Positions 18,522 to 27,099 of a DNA stretch of 64,000 nt are shown here, piece by piece. Position 1 is the stretch's first letter. Each line of letters starts with the position of its first letter. Source of the stretch: Entomomonas asaccharolytica (GTDB lineage: Bacteria; Pseudomonadota; Gammaproteobacteria; Pseudomonadales; Pseudomonadaceae). The position numbers and the translations under genes were made by a program. The stretch lies in the NCBI RefSeq assembly GCF_016653615.1, contig NZ_CP067393.1:2681673-2745672 (forward strand), given 5' to 3'. The notes below the pieces were generated by a model, which did not search any database, had not been told where the DNA came from, and saw only the letters and a list, made by a program, of their open reading frames with translations.

Positions 18522-19325
18522 TTATTCTCCTTTGTAATTTGGTGCACGCTTCTCAACAAAAGCATTAGCACCTTCTTTTTGGTCTTGAGAGTTGAAAAGA
18601 ATTTGGAATGCTTTACGCTCTAACATTAGTGCAGCATCTAAAGGTAAATCCATACCTGCTAAAACAACTTCTTTAATTTGGGCAATAGCAATTGGTGGCA
18701 TTTTGGCAATTTCTTTAGCCATTTCAATCGCACGAGGGATGGTTTGATCGTTGGCAACTACTTCGCTCACTAAACCAATAGTTAAAGCTTCAGGGGCTTT
18801 TATCATACAACCCGTTAAAATCATACGCATTGCTTGGTATTTACCAACCGCACGAATTAAACGCTGAGTACCACCTGCACCAGGCATCACACCCACTTTA
18901 ACTTCTGGCTGACCAAAACGGGCAGATTCTCCTGCGATAATAATATCGGCATGCATCGCTAACTCACAGCCACCACCTAAGGCATAACCATTTACCGCGG
19001 CAATAACAGGTTTTGGGCAGTTGGCGATAGCTTGCCAATAATGTTCTGTATGACGACTGTACATAGCAATAGTAGTAGCCGTAGTCATATCTTTAATATC
19101 TGCACCAGCAGCAAATACTTCTTCGCCGCCTGTTAATACGATAGCTCTAATTTCAGCTTTATTACTAAGATCAAGGAAAACATCAGCTAACTGCTTTCTT
19201 ACATCATTACTAAGCGCATTTTTAGCTTGTGGGCGGTTCAAACGAACAAGTGCAACTTGTTCAGCAGGATATTCAACTAATACTAGAGGTTCTGACACTG
19301 CTTCCATATTTACAACTCCACTCAA
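18522..19325 (-). CDS. Enoyl-CoA hydratase (PaaF/DcaE-like)
   Basis: A 267-residue crotonase-fold enzyme that adds water to a 2,3-enoyl-CoA. The oxyanion-hole segments are ALSNDVRKQ...FAAGADIKDM (about residues 37-80) and GYALGGGCELAMHADI (about 111-127); the catalytic glutamates fall in GGGCELAM and the GQPEVKVGVMPGAGGTQRL block. It is the first gene of the minus-strand operon and starts opposite the IclR regulator. Start chosen: the annotated ATG is followed by a normal N-terminus, though MEAVSEPLVLVEYPAEQ a few codons in is an alternative. Confidence 0.92.
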   Translation of the reverse strand: MSGVVNMEAVSEPLVLVEYPAEQVALVRLNRPQAKNALSNDVRKQLADVFLDLSNKAEIRAIVLTGGEEVFAAGADIKDMTTATTIAMYSRHTEHYWQAIANCPKPVIAAVNGYALGGGCELAMHADIIIAGESARFGQPEVKVGVMPGAGGTQRLIRAVGKYQAMRMILTGCMIKAPEALTIGLVSEVVANDQTIPRAIEMAKEIAKMPPIAIAQIKEVVLAGMDLPLDAALMLERKAFQILFNSQDQKEGANAFVEKRAPNYKGE

Positions 19326-19343
19326 TTTATTTATTTTGTTATG

Positions 19344-19363
19344 CGAAATATGATTTTGTTTTC
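19344..19363. promoter_or_regulatory. Operator-like motif, copy 1, next to the hydratase operon
   Basis: CGAAATATGATTTTGTTTTC is a partly palindromic element (CGAAAT..ATTTTG) repeated at 19490-19509 with 16 of 20 bases identical. It lies inside the spacer of a candidate minus-strand promoter (TTGAAA about 17 bases from CATAAC), where a bound IclR-type regulator could repress or activate the operon. Confidence 0.55.
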
Positions 19364-19472
19364 AATTTCATTCTATCTCAGTAAAACTAATGAGTAAATG
19401 AAATAACTTTATATTATTTGTAATTTGTTGAATAATAATAAAATATAGGATTTTTATAAGACTTATGTATAT

Positions 19473-19509
19473 CAAAATATTTCACGATACGAAATATAGT
19501 TTTGTTTCT
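19473..19509. promoter_or_regulatory. Operator-like motif, copy 2 with an inverted half, next to iclR
   Basis: CAAAATATTTC (19473-19483) faces GAAATATAGTTTTG (19491-19504) across seven bases, giving an extended palindrome about 35-55 bases upstream of the regulator start. The right half is the second copy of the motif at 19344. IclR regulators commonly bind such sites between their own gene and a divergent operon. Confidence 0.55.
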
Positions 19510-19538
19510 ATTGATTTTTATTAAGGACTCAGTTTATT

Positions 19539-20390
19539 ATGCAACCCTATAAAAACAAAAAAGGGAGTCAAAAACTAATGCAGTTAGATAGTAACCATCA
19601 CCGTTTACTAGATCCAATGAATAATGCTGATGAAGAAATTAAAGATCGTCAGTTTGTTACTGCACTAGCTAGAGGTTTGGAGCTATTAAGATGTTTCGGC
19701 CCTAAAGAAACTGCTTTGGGTAATCAAGAGCTGGCTCATAAAACTGGCCTACCAAAACCTACTGTTTCCCGTTTAACACATACCCTTACTCGTTTAGGTT
19801 ATCTAAAAAAACTACCTAACACCAGTAAATACCAATTAGATGTAGGCGTATTAGCATTTGGTTATAGACTACTTAATAACCTATCTATTAAAAGTGTGGC
19901 GAGACCTTTAATGGAAGAAATGGCTAAATACGCTAAAGCTGCTGTAGCGATGGCAACCAGAGATAGGCTACAAATGGTTTACCTAGATGTAGTCCATGGG
20001 GAAGCCAATTTAACCATGCGTCGTCAAGCAGGTAGTTACTTACCTATTCATGCGAGCTCGGTAGGCCGTGCTTGTTTAGCAGCCATGCCAGAAAGTGAAC
20101 GCGAATTTATCTTAAACCATTTAAAAACGCGCAATAAGCAAGAATGGCCTGCTATTCAAAAAGGATTAGAACAAGCTTTTAAAGATTATAAGAAACATGG
20201 CTATTGTCTATCATTGGGGGATTGGCATAGAGAAGTTAACTCAGTAGCTGTACCAATGATTGATAATAATGAATTAATTGTATTTAATTGCGGCGGCCCA
20301 AGTTTTCATTTATCTAGAGAAAAAATAGAAACCGATATTGGGCCACGTTTAGTCAATATGGTTAGCAATATTCAAGGCACCATACAATAA
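19539..20390 (+). CDS. IclR-family transcriptional regulator
   Basis: A 283-residue regulator with an N-terminal winged helix-turn-helix (about residues 38-95: FVTALARGLELLRCFG, LGNQELAHKTGLPKPTVSRLTHTL, LGYLKKLPNTSKYQL) and a C-terminal effector domain (about 110-280, with YLPIHASSVGRACLAAMPESER and NSVAVPMID). It is divergent from the hydratase operon and 27 bases upstream of the acyl-CoA dehydrogenase, so it very probably controls both arms. Two starts are possible: ATG at 19539 (AAGGA upstream) and ATG at 19578 (GGGAG upstream); the latter gives 270 residues. The effector is likely a pathway acid or its CoA ester, as for PcaR-type relatives; that is inference. Confidence 0.9.
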   Translation: MQPYKNKKGSQKLMQLDSNHHRLLDPMNNADEEIKDRQFVTALARGLELLRCFGPKETALGNQELAHKTGLPKPTVSRLTHTLTRLGYLKKLPNTSKYQLDVGVLAFGYRLLNNLSIKSVARPLMEEMAKYAKAAVAMATRDRLQMVYLDVVHGEANLTMRRQAGSYLPIHASSVGRACLAAMPESEREFILNHLKTRNKQEWPAIQKGLEQAFKDYKKHGYCLSLGDWHREVNSVAVPMIDNNELIVFNCGGPSFHLSREKIETDIGPRLVNMVSNIQGTIQ

Positions 20391-20417
20391 TAACAAACTA
20401 AATATTAGGAGAAAATA

Positions 20418-21581
20418 ATGATTAGAGACCAGGAAACACTGAATATTTTATTAGACTCAATTAATAATTTTGTTAAAAATGAGTTACAACCTATTGAAGA
20501 AGAAGTAGCAGACAACGACGAAATACCTGAAGATGTAGTGCAAAAAATGCGCGAGTTAGGATTATTTGGCTTCGCCCTACCTGAGCAATATGGCGGTTTT
20601 GGGGTAACCATGGAAGAAGAAGTACAAATAGCATTTGCTTTAGGGCATACTTCTCCAGCTTTCCGTTCATTAGTAGGTACTAATAATGGTATTGGTGCAC
20701 AAGGTATTTTAATTGATGGTACGGAAGAGCAAAAAGAAAAATACTTACCAAAATTAGCATCAGGTGAAATTATTGGCTCATTCTGCCTCACTGAACCTGA
20801 CTCTGGTTCAGATGCTGCGTCATTAAAAACCACAGCCATTAAAGATGGCGATCACTATATTCTTAATGGTACTAAACGTTTTATTACCAATGCACCTCAT
20901 GCAGGTATTTATACGGTAATGGCTCGCACTAATCCCGATATCAAAGGCGCTGGTGGTATCTCTGCTTTTATTGTAGAAAGAGGGACACCTGGGCTAACTA
21001 TTGGTAAACCAGATAAGAAAATGGGACAACAAGGTGCTCATACCGCCGATGTTATTTTCGAAAACTGCCGTGTTCCTGCATCACAACTTATTGGCGGTGT
21101 AGAAGGTGTTGGCTTTAAAACAGCGATGAAAGTACTCGATAAAGGTCGTTTACATATTGCTGCTACTTGCGTTGGTGTAACCGAAAGAATTTTAAGAGAA
21201 GCCTTGCGTTATGCAATGGAAAGAAAACAATTTGGTAGACGTATTGTAGATTTCCAAATGATCCAAACTCTACTTGCCGAAAGCAAGGCAGAAGTTTATG
21301 CGGCTAAATGTATGGTAATAGACGCTGCACGCAAAAAAGATGAAGGTCAAAATGTAATCACTGAAGCCTCCTGCGCCAAAATGTTTGCCTCAGAAGTTTG
21401 TGGCAAAGTGGCAGATCGTGCAGTACAAATTTTTGGTGGTGCTGGTTATATTAAAGATTATGGTATTGAACGCTTTTATCGTGATGTACGTTTATTCCGT
21501 ATCTATGAAGGTACTACCCAAATACAGCAAATTGTAATTGCCAGAAATATGGTAAAAGAAGCAGAAAACGAAGGTTTTTAA
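20418..21581 (+). CDS. Acyl-CoA dehydrogenase
   Basis: A 387-residue FAD enzyme that makes a 2,3-double bond in an acyl-CoA and passes electrons to electron-transfer flavoprotein. Family blocks are GFALPEQYGGFGVT, GSFCLTEPDSGSDAASLKT, KRFITNAPHAGIY, KMGQQGAHTADVIFENCRVP, AMERKQFGRRI and RLFRIYEGTTQIQQIVIARNM, where the Glu of YEGT is the catalytic base. A good ribosome-binding site (AGGAG) lies 8 bases upstream. It follows the IclR gene by 27 bases and precedes etfBA, its electron acceptor, by 61 bases. The chain or diacid length it prefers is unknown. Confidence 0.94.
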   Translation: MIRDQETLNILLDSINNFVKNELQPIEEEVADNDEIPEDVVQKMRELGLFGFALPEQYGGFGVTMEEEVQIAFALGHTSPAFRSLVGTNNGIGAQGILIDGTEEQKEKYLPKLASGEIIGSFCLTEPDSGSDAASLKTTAIKDGDHYILNGTKRFITNAPHAGIYTVMARTNPDIKGAGGISAFIVERGTPGLTIGKPDKKMGQQGAHTADVIFENCRVPASQLIGGVEGVGFKTAMKVLDKGRLHIAATCVGVTERILREALRYAMERKQFGRRIVDFQMIQTLLAESKAEVYAAKCMVIDAARKKDEGQNVITEASCAKMFASEVCGKVADRAVQIFGGAGYIKDYGIERFYRDVRLFRIYEGTTQIQQIVIARNMVKEAENEGF

Positions 21582-21642
21582 AAAATATATGATACTTTGT
21601 TTTTAATATTTTCACCCACAGCAGAAGATAAAGAGGACCCCC

Positions 21643-23322
21643 ATGAAGGTACTTGTAGCAGTTAAACGAGTGGTTGACTACAACGTAAAAGTCCGTGTTA
21701 AAGCAGACAATACCGGAGTTGACCTAGCCAATGTCAAAATGTCAATGAACCCCTTTTGCGAAATTGCCGTAGAAGAAGCAATACGTTTAAAAGAAAAAGG
21801 CATAGCCAGCGAAGTAATAGCCGTATCCGTAGGTCCAGCAGCGGCACAAGAACAACTTCGTACCGCCCTAGCGCTAGGTGTTGATCGTGCCATCCTAGTA
21901 GAAGCTGAAGACAACCTAAGCTCCCTAAACGTAGCCAAAATACTCAAAGCTATCGTTGACAAAGAACAACCACAACTCATCATCCTCGGCAAACAAGCCA
22001 TCGATACCGACAACAACCAAACTGGTCAAATGCTAGCTGCCCTTGGTGGTTACTCACAAGGTACCTTTGCCTCCAAACTAGAAATAGTAGGCGACAAAAT
22101 CAACCTTACCCGTGAAATCGATGGTGGTTTACAAACCGTAGCACTCACCCTACCCGCCGTAGTCACTACCGACCTACGACTAAACGAACCACGCTACGCC
22201 TCCTTGCCCAACATCATGAAAGCCAAGAAAAAGCCATTAGAAACTACCAGCCCTGCTGACCTAGGTATCACTGTCAACAACACAGTCACCACCTTAAAAG
22301 TAGAAGCACCTGCGGCACGTAAAGCAGGCATCAAAGTAAGCTCAGTAGCAGAACTTGTAGACAAACTAAAGAACAGAAGCGAAGGTGATCTAATGACAAT
22401 CCTTGTTATAGCAGAACACAACAACACAACACTCAACCCAGCCACCCTAAACACCGTAGCAGCAGCCCAAGCTATTGGTGGCGACATCCACCTACTCGTA
22501 GCAGGCCAAAATGCCCAACCCGTAGCTGACGCAGCAGCCAAAGTACAAGGTGTAAGCAAAGTCCTGTTAGCAGACAACGCAGCCTATGGTCATATGCTAC
22601 CTGAAAATGTAGCCAAACTTATTGTAGGCCTAGCCAACAACTACAGCCATATCCTAGCACCAGCCACTACCGATGGTAAAAACTACCTACCACGCGTAGC
22701 AGCTCTACTAGACGTAGACCAAATCTCAGAAATCATCGCTGTAGAAAGTCCAGATACCTTCAAGCGTCCTATCTATGCAGGAAACGCCATTGCTACCGTA
22801 CAAACCACAGCCAACATCAAAGTGATTACTGTACGCTCTACAGGTTTTGATGCGGTATCTGCTGAAGGTGGTAGTGCAGCCATAGAAACCATCAGCGAAG
22901 CAACTGATGCAGGCGTATCCAGCTTTATCAACGAAGAACTGGCCAAATCAGACCGTCCAGAACTAACTGCAGCCAAAGTCATCATATCAGGTGGTCGTGG
23001 CCTACAAAATGGCGACAACTTCCAACTTCTCTATGCGTTAGCAGACAAACTAAATGCAGCGGTAGGTGCTTCACGTGCGGCAGTAGACGCTGGCTATGTA
23101 CCTAACGACCTGCAAGTAGGTCAGACAGGTAAAATTGTAGCCCCAGAACTCTACATTGCTGTTGGTATTTCAGGCGCTATTCAACATTTGGCGGGTATGA
23201 AAGACTCCAAAGTAATTGTTGCTATCAACAAAGACGAAGAAGCACCTATTTTCCAAGTAGCTGATTATGGCTTGGTGGGTGACTTATTTGAGCTAGTGCC
23301 AGAACTCACTAATGCACTATAA
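21643..23322 (+). CDS. Electron transfer flavoprotein beta and alpha subunits joined in one frame
   Basis: The 559-residue frame is EtfB (residues 1 to about 249, starting [20 protein letters not shown], with [12 protein letters not shown] and [14 protein letters not shown]) run directly into EtfA (from Met251 at 22393, with [24 protein letters not shown]-type FAD-binding sequence and [14 protein letters not shown]). ETF takes electrons from acyl-CoA dehydrogenases to ETF-ubiquinone oxidoreductase. Dropping one A at 22375 would turn the junction [13 protein letters not shown] into LKNEAKVI-stop followed by an overlapping TAATG start, giving the usual 249- and 309-residue subunits. The join therefore looks like a 1-base insertion. 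Codon use here is richer in C-ending codons than in neighbours, especially 21700-23000. Confidence 0.92.
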   Translation: MKVLVAVKRVVDYNVKVRVKADNTGVDLANVKMSMNPFCEIAVEEAIRLKEKGIASEVIAVSVGPAAAQEQLRTALALGVDRAILVEAEDNLSSLNVAKILKAIVDKEQPQLIILGKQAIDTDNNQTGQMLAALGGYSQGTFASKLEIVGDKINLTREIDGGLQTVALTLPAVVTTDLRLNEPRYASLPNIMKAKKKPLETTSPADLGITVNNTVTTLKVEAPAARKAGIKVSSVAELVDKLKNRSEGDLMTILVIAEHNNTTLNPATLNTVAAAQAIGGDIHLLVAGQNAQPVADAAAKVQGVSKVLLADNAAYGHMLPENVAKLIVGLANNYSHILAPATTDGKNYLPRVAALLDVDQISEIIAVESPDTFKRPIYAGNAIATVQTTANIKVITVRSTGFDAVSAEGGSAAIETISEATDAGVSSFINEELAKSDRPELTAAKVIISGGRGLQNGDNFQLLYALADKLNAAVGASRAAVDAGYVPNDLQVGQTGKIVAPELYIAVGISGAIQHLAGMKDSKVIVAINKDEEAPIFQVADYGLVGDLFELVPELTNAL

Positions 23323-23384
23323 GTAGCTAACACTACTTATAGTTTCAACGTATCAATACTGTCACTCTGTTATTGATAATTGTT

Positions 23385-23420
23385 AGGTAGGTTTAATGTT
23401 TATCATTAACCTACCTTTTT
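23385..23420 (+). terminator. Terminator after etfBA
   Basis: AGGTAGGTTTAATG pairs with CATTAACCTACCT (one bulge) across TTTAT and is followed by six T. It ends the plus-strand arm of the beta-oxidation regulon. Confidence 0.9.
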
Positions 23421-23429
23421 TATTAGCAA

Positions 23430-23461
23430 AAAAATAGGGCAACTAATTTAGTTAGTCACCC
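23430..23461 (-). terminator. Terminator after the YgiW/BOF gene
   Basis: GGG..ACTAA pairs with TTAGT..CCC (2x2 internal loop) between 23437 and 23461; on the minus strand seven T nearly follow. It lies 31 bases after the ygiW-type stop. Confidence 0.65.
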
Positions 23462-23491
23462 TACTTTTTAAGTTTTATTAATAAAATACGA

Positions 23492-23887
23492 TTATTTAAC
23501 TTTACGAATAGTATCTACATCAATCTCAACAGAGTTCCAATCTTTATCTACTTCGCCATAAATTTCAACAAGATCGTTTGGACCAACTGTTACACCTCTC
23601 CAATCATCATCATCGATTTCAACAGTAATCTCACCTGTGTTATCTTTAAAGGTGTATTTTTCTTTACCTAAATGCTTAACGATATTACCACGCAATGTTA
23701 CTTTACTATCATCACGCATTTGTTTAGCTTGCTCAACAGTGGTTACTGAAGTAGTTGCTCTAGGTCCACTATAACCACCTTTTTCGGTAGTAGAAGATGA
23801 AGGGCCAGTAAATCCACCCTGCTGTGCGAATGCAGCTGTGCTACCTAAAGTTAATAACGCTGTAGCTATTACTAATGCTTTTTTCAT
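23492..23887 (-). CDS. YgiW/YdeI-type BOF-domain periplasmic stress protein
   Basis: A 131-residue secreted protein with a Sec signal (MKKALVIATALLTLGSTAAFA, cleaved near residue 21), a glycine-rich linker with two GFTGPSS/GYSGPRA-like repeats, and a bacterial OB-fold domain (about residues 45-130: VTLRGNIVKHLGKEKYTFKD, GEITVEIDDDDWRG, VEIYGEVDKDWNSVEIDVD). Family members protect against oxidative or cationic-peptide stress. The upstream reading frame extends 12 codons, but GGGAG 8 bases before the ATG at 23887 and the signal peptide there fix the start. It stands alone with its own terminator. Confidence 0.9.
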   Translation of the reverse strand: MKKALVIATALLTLGSTAAFAQQGGFTGPSSSTTEKGGYSGPRATTSVTTVEQAKQMRDDSKVTLRGNIVKHLGKEKYTFKDNTGEITVEIDDDDWRGVTVGPNDLVEIYGEVDKDWNSVEIDVDTIRKVK

Positions 23888-24007
23888 AATAAAAACTCCC
23901 ATCAATCTATTTATAATCTTCAATAAAATCTTATATAGTATTAAGATACATTAGTTAAACAGAAAAAAATAAAAATTTTATTATTTTCAGCCAGAGACTT
24001 GTATCAG

Positions 24008-24027
24008 GATATTAATCATTCTCATTG
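24008..24027. promoter_or_regulatory. Weak Fur-box-like element upstream of the BOF gene
   Basis: On the minus strand GCAATGAGAATGATTAATATC carries the TGAGAATGATT core seen in Pseudomonas Fur sites and matches the 19-base consensus at about 12 positions. It lies about 120 bases upstream of the BOF gene start. The match is modest in such AT-rich DNA. Confidence 0.25.
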
Positions 24028-24074
24028 CTATTATAAGCACAGGCTAGTCTTACCATTTTCTAAAATTACAATGC

Positions 24075-25097
24075 TTAATTCTTAGGCAAAACGCCTGCGC
24101 CTTTAATTGCATTCACTGACTCATACACTAACTCATTGCCACGATAAATAAAACCTGTATAAACTTGTACCAGACTAGCACCTGCTTGTAACTTCTGCAC
24201 TGCATGTGCACCTGTAGTAATACCACCTGCTGCAATAATAGGCAGCTTACCTTGTAAGGCCTCTGATAATAATTGCACTGTTTTAGTACTCGCCTCTAAT
24301 AAAGGCGCACCAGACAGTCCACCTGCCTCATTACCATGTAATAGATGCTTAACGGCATCTCTAGCAATAGTAGTATTAGTCGCAATAACCGCATCCATCC
24401 CCGCCTCTACTAAAGCGTTTGCTACCAATACTGTTTCTTCCTCTGTCATATCAGGTGCTATTTTTATGGCTAGAGAAACATAACGATTATGTTGCTGCTG
24501 TAACGTTTGTTGGCGAGTTTTTAATTGCTCTAATAATTTTTTTAAACTATCCCCAAACTGTAAAGTGCGAAGCCCAGGGGTATTGGGTGAGCTTAAATTA
24601 ACGGTTATATAATCCGCGTAAGGATAGACTTTTTCTAAACAAATCAAATAATCTTTTTCAGCTTCTTCTACAGGCGTGTCAAAATTCTTACCGATATTGA
24701 TACCCACTATGCCTTTATATTTCTTTGCCTTAACATTAGCTATTAATTGATCAACGCCCTGATTATTAAATCCCATACGATTAATAATGGCTTGTGCCTC
24801 AGGTAAGCGAAATATCCTTGGCTTTGGATTACCTGGCTGTGGTCGTGGTGTAACTGTCCCCACTTCAATAAAACCAAAACCTTGAGAGGCAAGACCATCA
24901 ATTGCTTCACCATTTTTATCAAGCCCAGCAGCCAAACCAACAGGATTAGTAAAATTTAGCCCCATTACCTTAACAGGTAAATAAGGTGCGCTATCAACAC
25001 AGCCTAACTTACCTCGTAATTTTAAACCTTGAATAGCAACATTATGTGCAGTTTCTGGATCAAGCGAAAATATTAATGGGCGAATTAACTTATACAT
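24075..25097 (-). CDS. pyrD: Dihydroorotate dehydrogenase (quinone), class 2
   Basis: This membrane-associated FMN enzyme oxidises dihydroorotate to orotate in pyrimidine synthesis using ubiquinone. The 340-residue protein has an N-terminal membrane-interacting helix pair ([19 protein letters not shown]), [59 protein letters not shown] with the class 2 catalytic Ser, and [12 protein letters not shown]. The ATG at 25097 is chosen because it matches the start of the Pseudomonas protein; a TTG four codons upstream is unlikely. It is divergent from cmoM. Confidence 0.96.
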   Translation of the reverse strand: MYKLIRPLIFSLDPETAHNVAIQGLKLRGKLGCVDSAPYLPVKVMGLNFTNPVGLAAGLDKNGEAIDGLASQGFGFIEVGTVTPRPQPGNPKPRIFRLPEAQAIINRMGFNNQGVDQLIANVKAKKYKGIVGINIGKNFDTPVEEAEKDYLICLEKVYPYADYITVNLSSPNTPGLRTLQFGDSLKKLLEQLKTRQQTLQQQHNRYVSLAIKIAPDMTEEETVLVANALVEAGMDAVIATNTTIARDAVKHLLHGNEAGGLSGAPLLEASTKTVQLLSEALQGKLPIIAAGGITTGAHAVQKLQAGASLVQVYTGFIYRGNELVYESVNAIKGAGVLPKN

Positions 25098-25193
25098 GAT
25101 AGCTCGCAAAATAAGGAGAAATAACAGTTTATTATTATAGCAAGTTCCATCTAAAATACCCCATTAAAATCTATTGACTTGAATTAATTAAAT

Positions 25194-25940
25194 ATGTCTG
25201 ATCGTTACTTTGATGAATTGGCGAGCCATTTTGCTAAGAAAATTTATGGCGGTACAAAAGGTGCTATTCGCTTAGCAGTACTACAAGCTGATTTACGCTC
25301 TATTCTGCCCAATACGCCTATTAGAATATTAGATATTGGGGCTGGGCTTGGCCATATATCACTGTGGTTAGCTGAACAAGGTCATCATGTAACGGTTACC
25401 GAACCCTCTGCCGTGATGCTCGAAGGAGCAAGAGAACAATTTAAACAAGCAGGACTAAATGCAACCTTTATTGAACAACCTTGGCAACAGTTAGATTTTG
25501 CAGAACCCTTTGATTTAGTAATATGTCATGCGGTATTAGAATGGTTAGCTGACCCGTTAAGTATTCTTAATACCTTAAAGCAATTAACCCATAAAAAGGG
25601 CTGGTTATCATTAGCCTTTTATAATAAAGATGCTTTAATTTATCGAAACTTATTAAAAAGAAACTTCCGAAAAATTAAAAAACAACATTTCGCTGGTGAA
25701 AAACAAAGCCTAACACCACAACATCCCATTGATCCGACATTGCTCAATGAAGCAATGAGTACAGATTGGCACATCGCTAAAAAAAGCGGTATCCGTGTGT
25801 TTTCTGATTATATGCCCATACAGTTTAAAAAAATGGCTGACTTAGAGAGCCTTATTGAAATGGAACTGGAATATCGTAATCATCCTACCTTCTCTGGATT
25901 AGGGTGCTATTTACATTGGTTATGCCAAATAAAAGAGTAA
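25194..25940 (+). CDS. cmoM: tRNA 5-carboxymethoxyuridine methyltransferase
   Basis: A 248-residue SAM-dependent methyltransferase. It starts MSDRYFDELASHFAKKIYGGTKGAIRLAVLQADL, the signature of the CmoM (SmtA) family, followed by the SAM motif ILDIGAGLGHISLWLA, acidic motif TVTEPSAVML, and ICHAVLEWLADP. CmoM methylates the carboxymethoxyuridine at the wobble position of some tRNAs. It is 3 bases upstream of tatD and probably co-transcribed with it. Confidence 0.9.
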   Translation: MSDRYFDELASHFAKKIYGGTKGAIRLAVLQADLRSILPNTPIRILDIGAGLGHISLWLAEQGHHVTVTEPSAVMLEGAREQFKQAGLNATFIEQPWQQLDFAEPFDLVICHAVLEWLADPLSILNTLKQLTHKKGWLSLAFYNKDALIYRNLLKRNFRKIKKQHFAGEKQSLTPQHPIDPTLLNEAMSTDWHIAKKSGIRVFSDYMPIQFKKMADLESLIEMELEYRNHPTFSGLGCYLHWLCQIKE

Positions 25941-25943
25941 ATT

Positions 25944-26759
25944 ATGAACCAACCCTATTTAATTGATATTGGTATTAATTTAACCAATAAAAGTTTTAAA
26001 AAAGACCTCACTCAAGTATTACAACGTGCTTATCAAGCCCAAGTGCTGCAAATGGTTATTACAGGTACCAGTGAGCAAGAAAGCCAACAAGCTGTTGAGC
26101 TATGCCAAGAATATGATAAAACCGCTACACAACTATTTAGTACCGTAGGTATTCATCCCCACCATGCAAAAGAGTGGCACAGCGATACACTAACTACACT
26201 AAAACAACTATTGGCAGAACCTACTGTAAAAGCAGTGGGTGAGTGTGGTTTAGATTTTAATCGTGATTTTAGCCCTCGTCCTGTACAAGAGCGTGTTTTT
26301 GAAGAACAGTTAATATTAGCTATTGAATCAGGTAAACCTGTATTTATGCATGAGCGTGATGCGGATGATCGATTTATCGCTATACTAAAACAATACAGAG
26401 ATCAGTTATCAGCAGCGGTTATCCATTGCTTTACAGGAGAGAAAAAAGTACTTTATCAATATTTAGATATGGACTTACATATCGGCATTACTGGTTGGAT
26501 TTGTGATGAACGTCGTGGTGAGCATCTACAACATTTGGTTAAAGATATTCCTACAGGGCGTTTAATGATTGAAACTGATGGTCCCTATTTACTACCGCGT
26601 ACATTAAAAACCAAACCACAAGATCGCCGTAATGAGCCCGCTTTTTTACCAGAAGTACTAAATACCGTAGCGCGTTGTCGCCAAGAAACTGCCCAACAAA
26701 CAGGTATTCATACTACAGCTTGTGCCCAAGCCTTCTTTAAACTACCTAGCATAAATTAA
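25944..26759 (+). CDS. tatD: 3'-5' nuclease TatD
   Basis: A 271-residue metal-dependent hydrolase of the TatD family (TIM barrel). It follows E. coli Tat[75 protein letters not shown] and [11 protein letters not shown]. The metal ligands (Glu of GECGLD, His of the HxR and HCF motifs, Asp of ETDGPYL) are present. TatD acts in DNA repair and turnover in E. coli. It ends at a strong terminator. A second TatD-family gene lies at 62453. Confidence 0.92.
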   Translation: MNQPYLIDIGINLTNKSFKKDLTQVLQRAYQAQVLQMVITGTSEQESQQAVELCQEYDKTATQLFSTVGIHPHHAKEWHSDTLTTLKQLLAEPTVKAVGECGLDFNRDFSPRPVQERVFEEQLILAIESGKPVFMHERDADDRFIAILKQYRDQLSAAVIHCFTGEKKVLYQYLDMDLHIGITGWICDERRGEHLQHLVKDIPTGRLMIETDGPYLLPRTLKTKPQDRRNEPAFLPEVLNTVARCRQETAQQTGIHTTACAQAFFKLPSIN

Positions 26760-26787
26760 AAAGGAATAGTAACTAACTATTCCTTTT
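26759..26787. terminator. Bidirectional terminator between tatD and a lipoprotein gene
   Basis: A 12-base perfect stem (26759-26770 with 26776-26787) with T-runs on both strands. It serves tatD (+) and the convergent lipoprotein gene ending at 26794 (-). Confidence 0.9.
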
Positions 26788-26793
26788 ATATCC

Positions 26794-27087
26794 TTATTCT
26801 TTTGAAAGTTGCCTTAGTCTTTCAGCAATCATATTAAGCTCTTTTTGTTGAGGTGCGCTCAATCCTGATTGTCTCTGCAATTCACCATAACGTGTTTTCA
26901 GCTCATCTTCTGTCATTTCAGCAATTGGCTTCTTTAATGTTGGGTTAGCATTAGGTGTTATTTGATAATTAGGCACAACACTCACTATATGTGTTTCTTT
27001 ATAAGGATTTCCCTTTTTATCACTAGAACAACCTATTACAGTTACTCCACCCAAAAGACATAAAGTGACTACTAATATTTTCTGCAT
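26794..27087 (-). CDS. Small predicted lipoprotein, unknown
   Basis: I do not recognise this 97-residue protein. Its signal peptide ends in lipobox VIGC (Cys20). The mature part has a proline/asparagine-rich stretch (PNYQITPNANPTLKKP) and a C-terminal helical segment of about 40 residues with heptad-like leucines (ELKTRYGELQRQSG, ELNMIAERLRQLSKE). It lies 12 bases after another lipoprotein gene and is probably co-expressed with it. Confidence 0.65.
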   Translation of the reverse strand: MQKILVVTLCLLGGVTVIGCSSDKKGNPYKETHIVSVVPNYQITPNANPTLKKPIAEMTEDELKTRYGELQRQSGLSAPQQKELNMIAERLRQLSKE

Positions 27088-27099
27088 AACAACCTCTAA

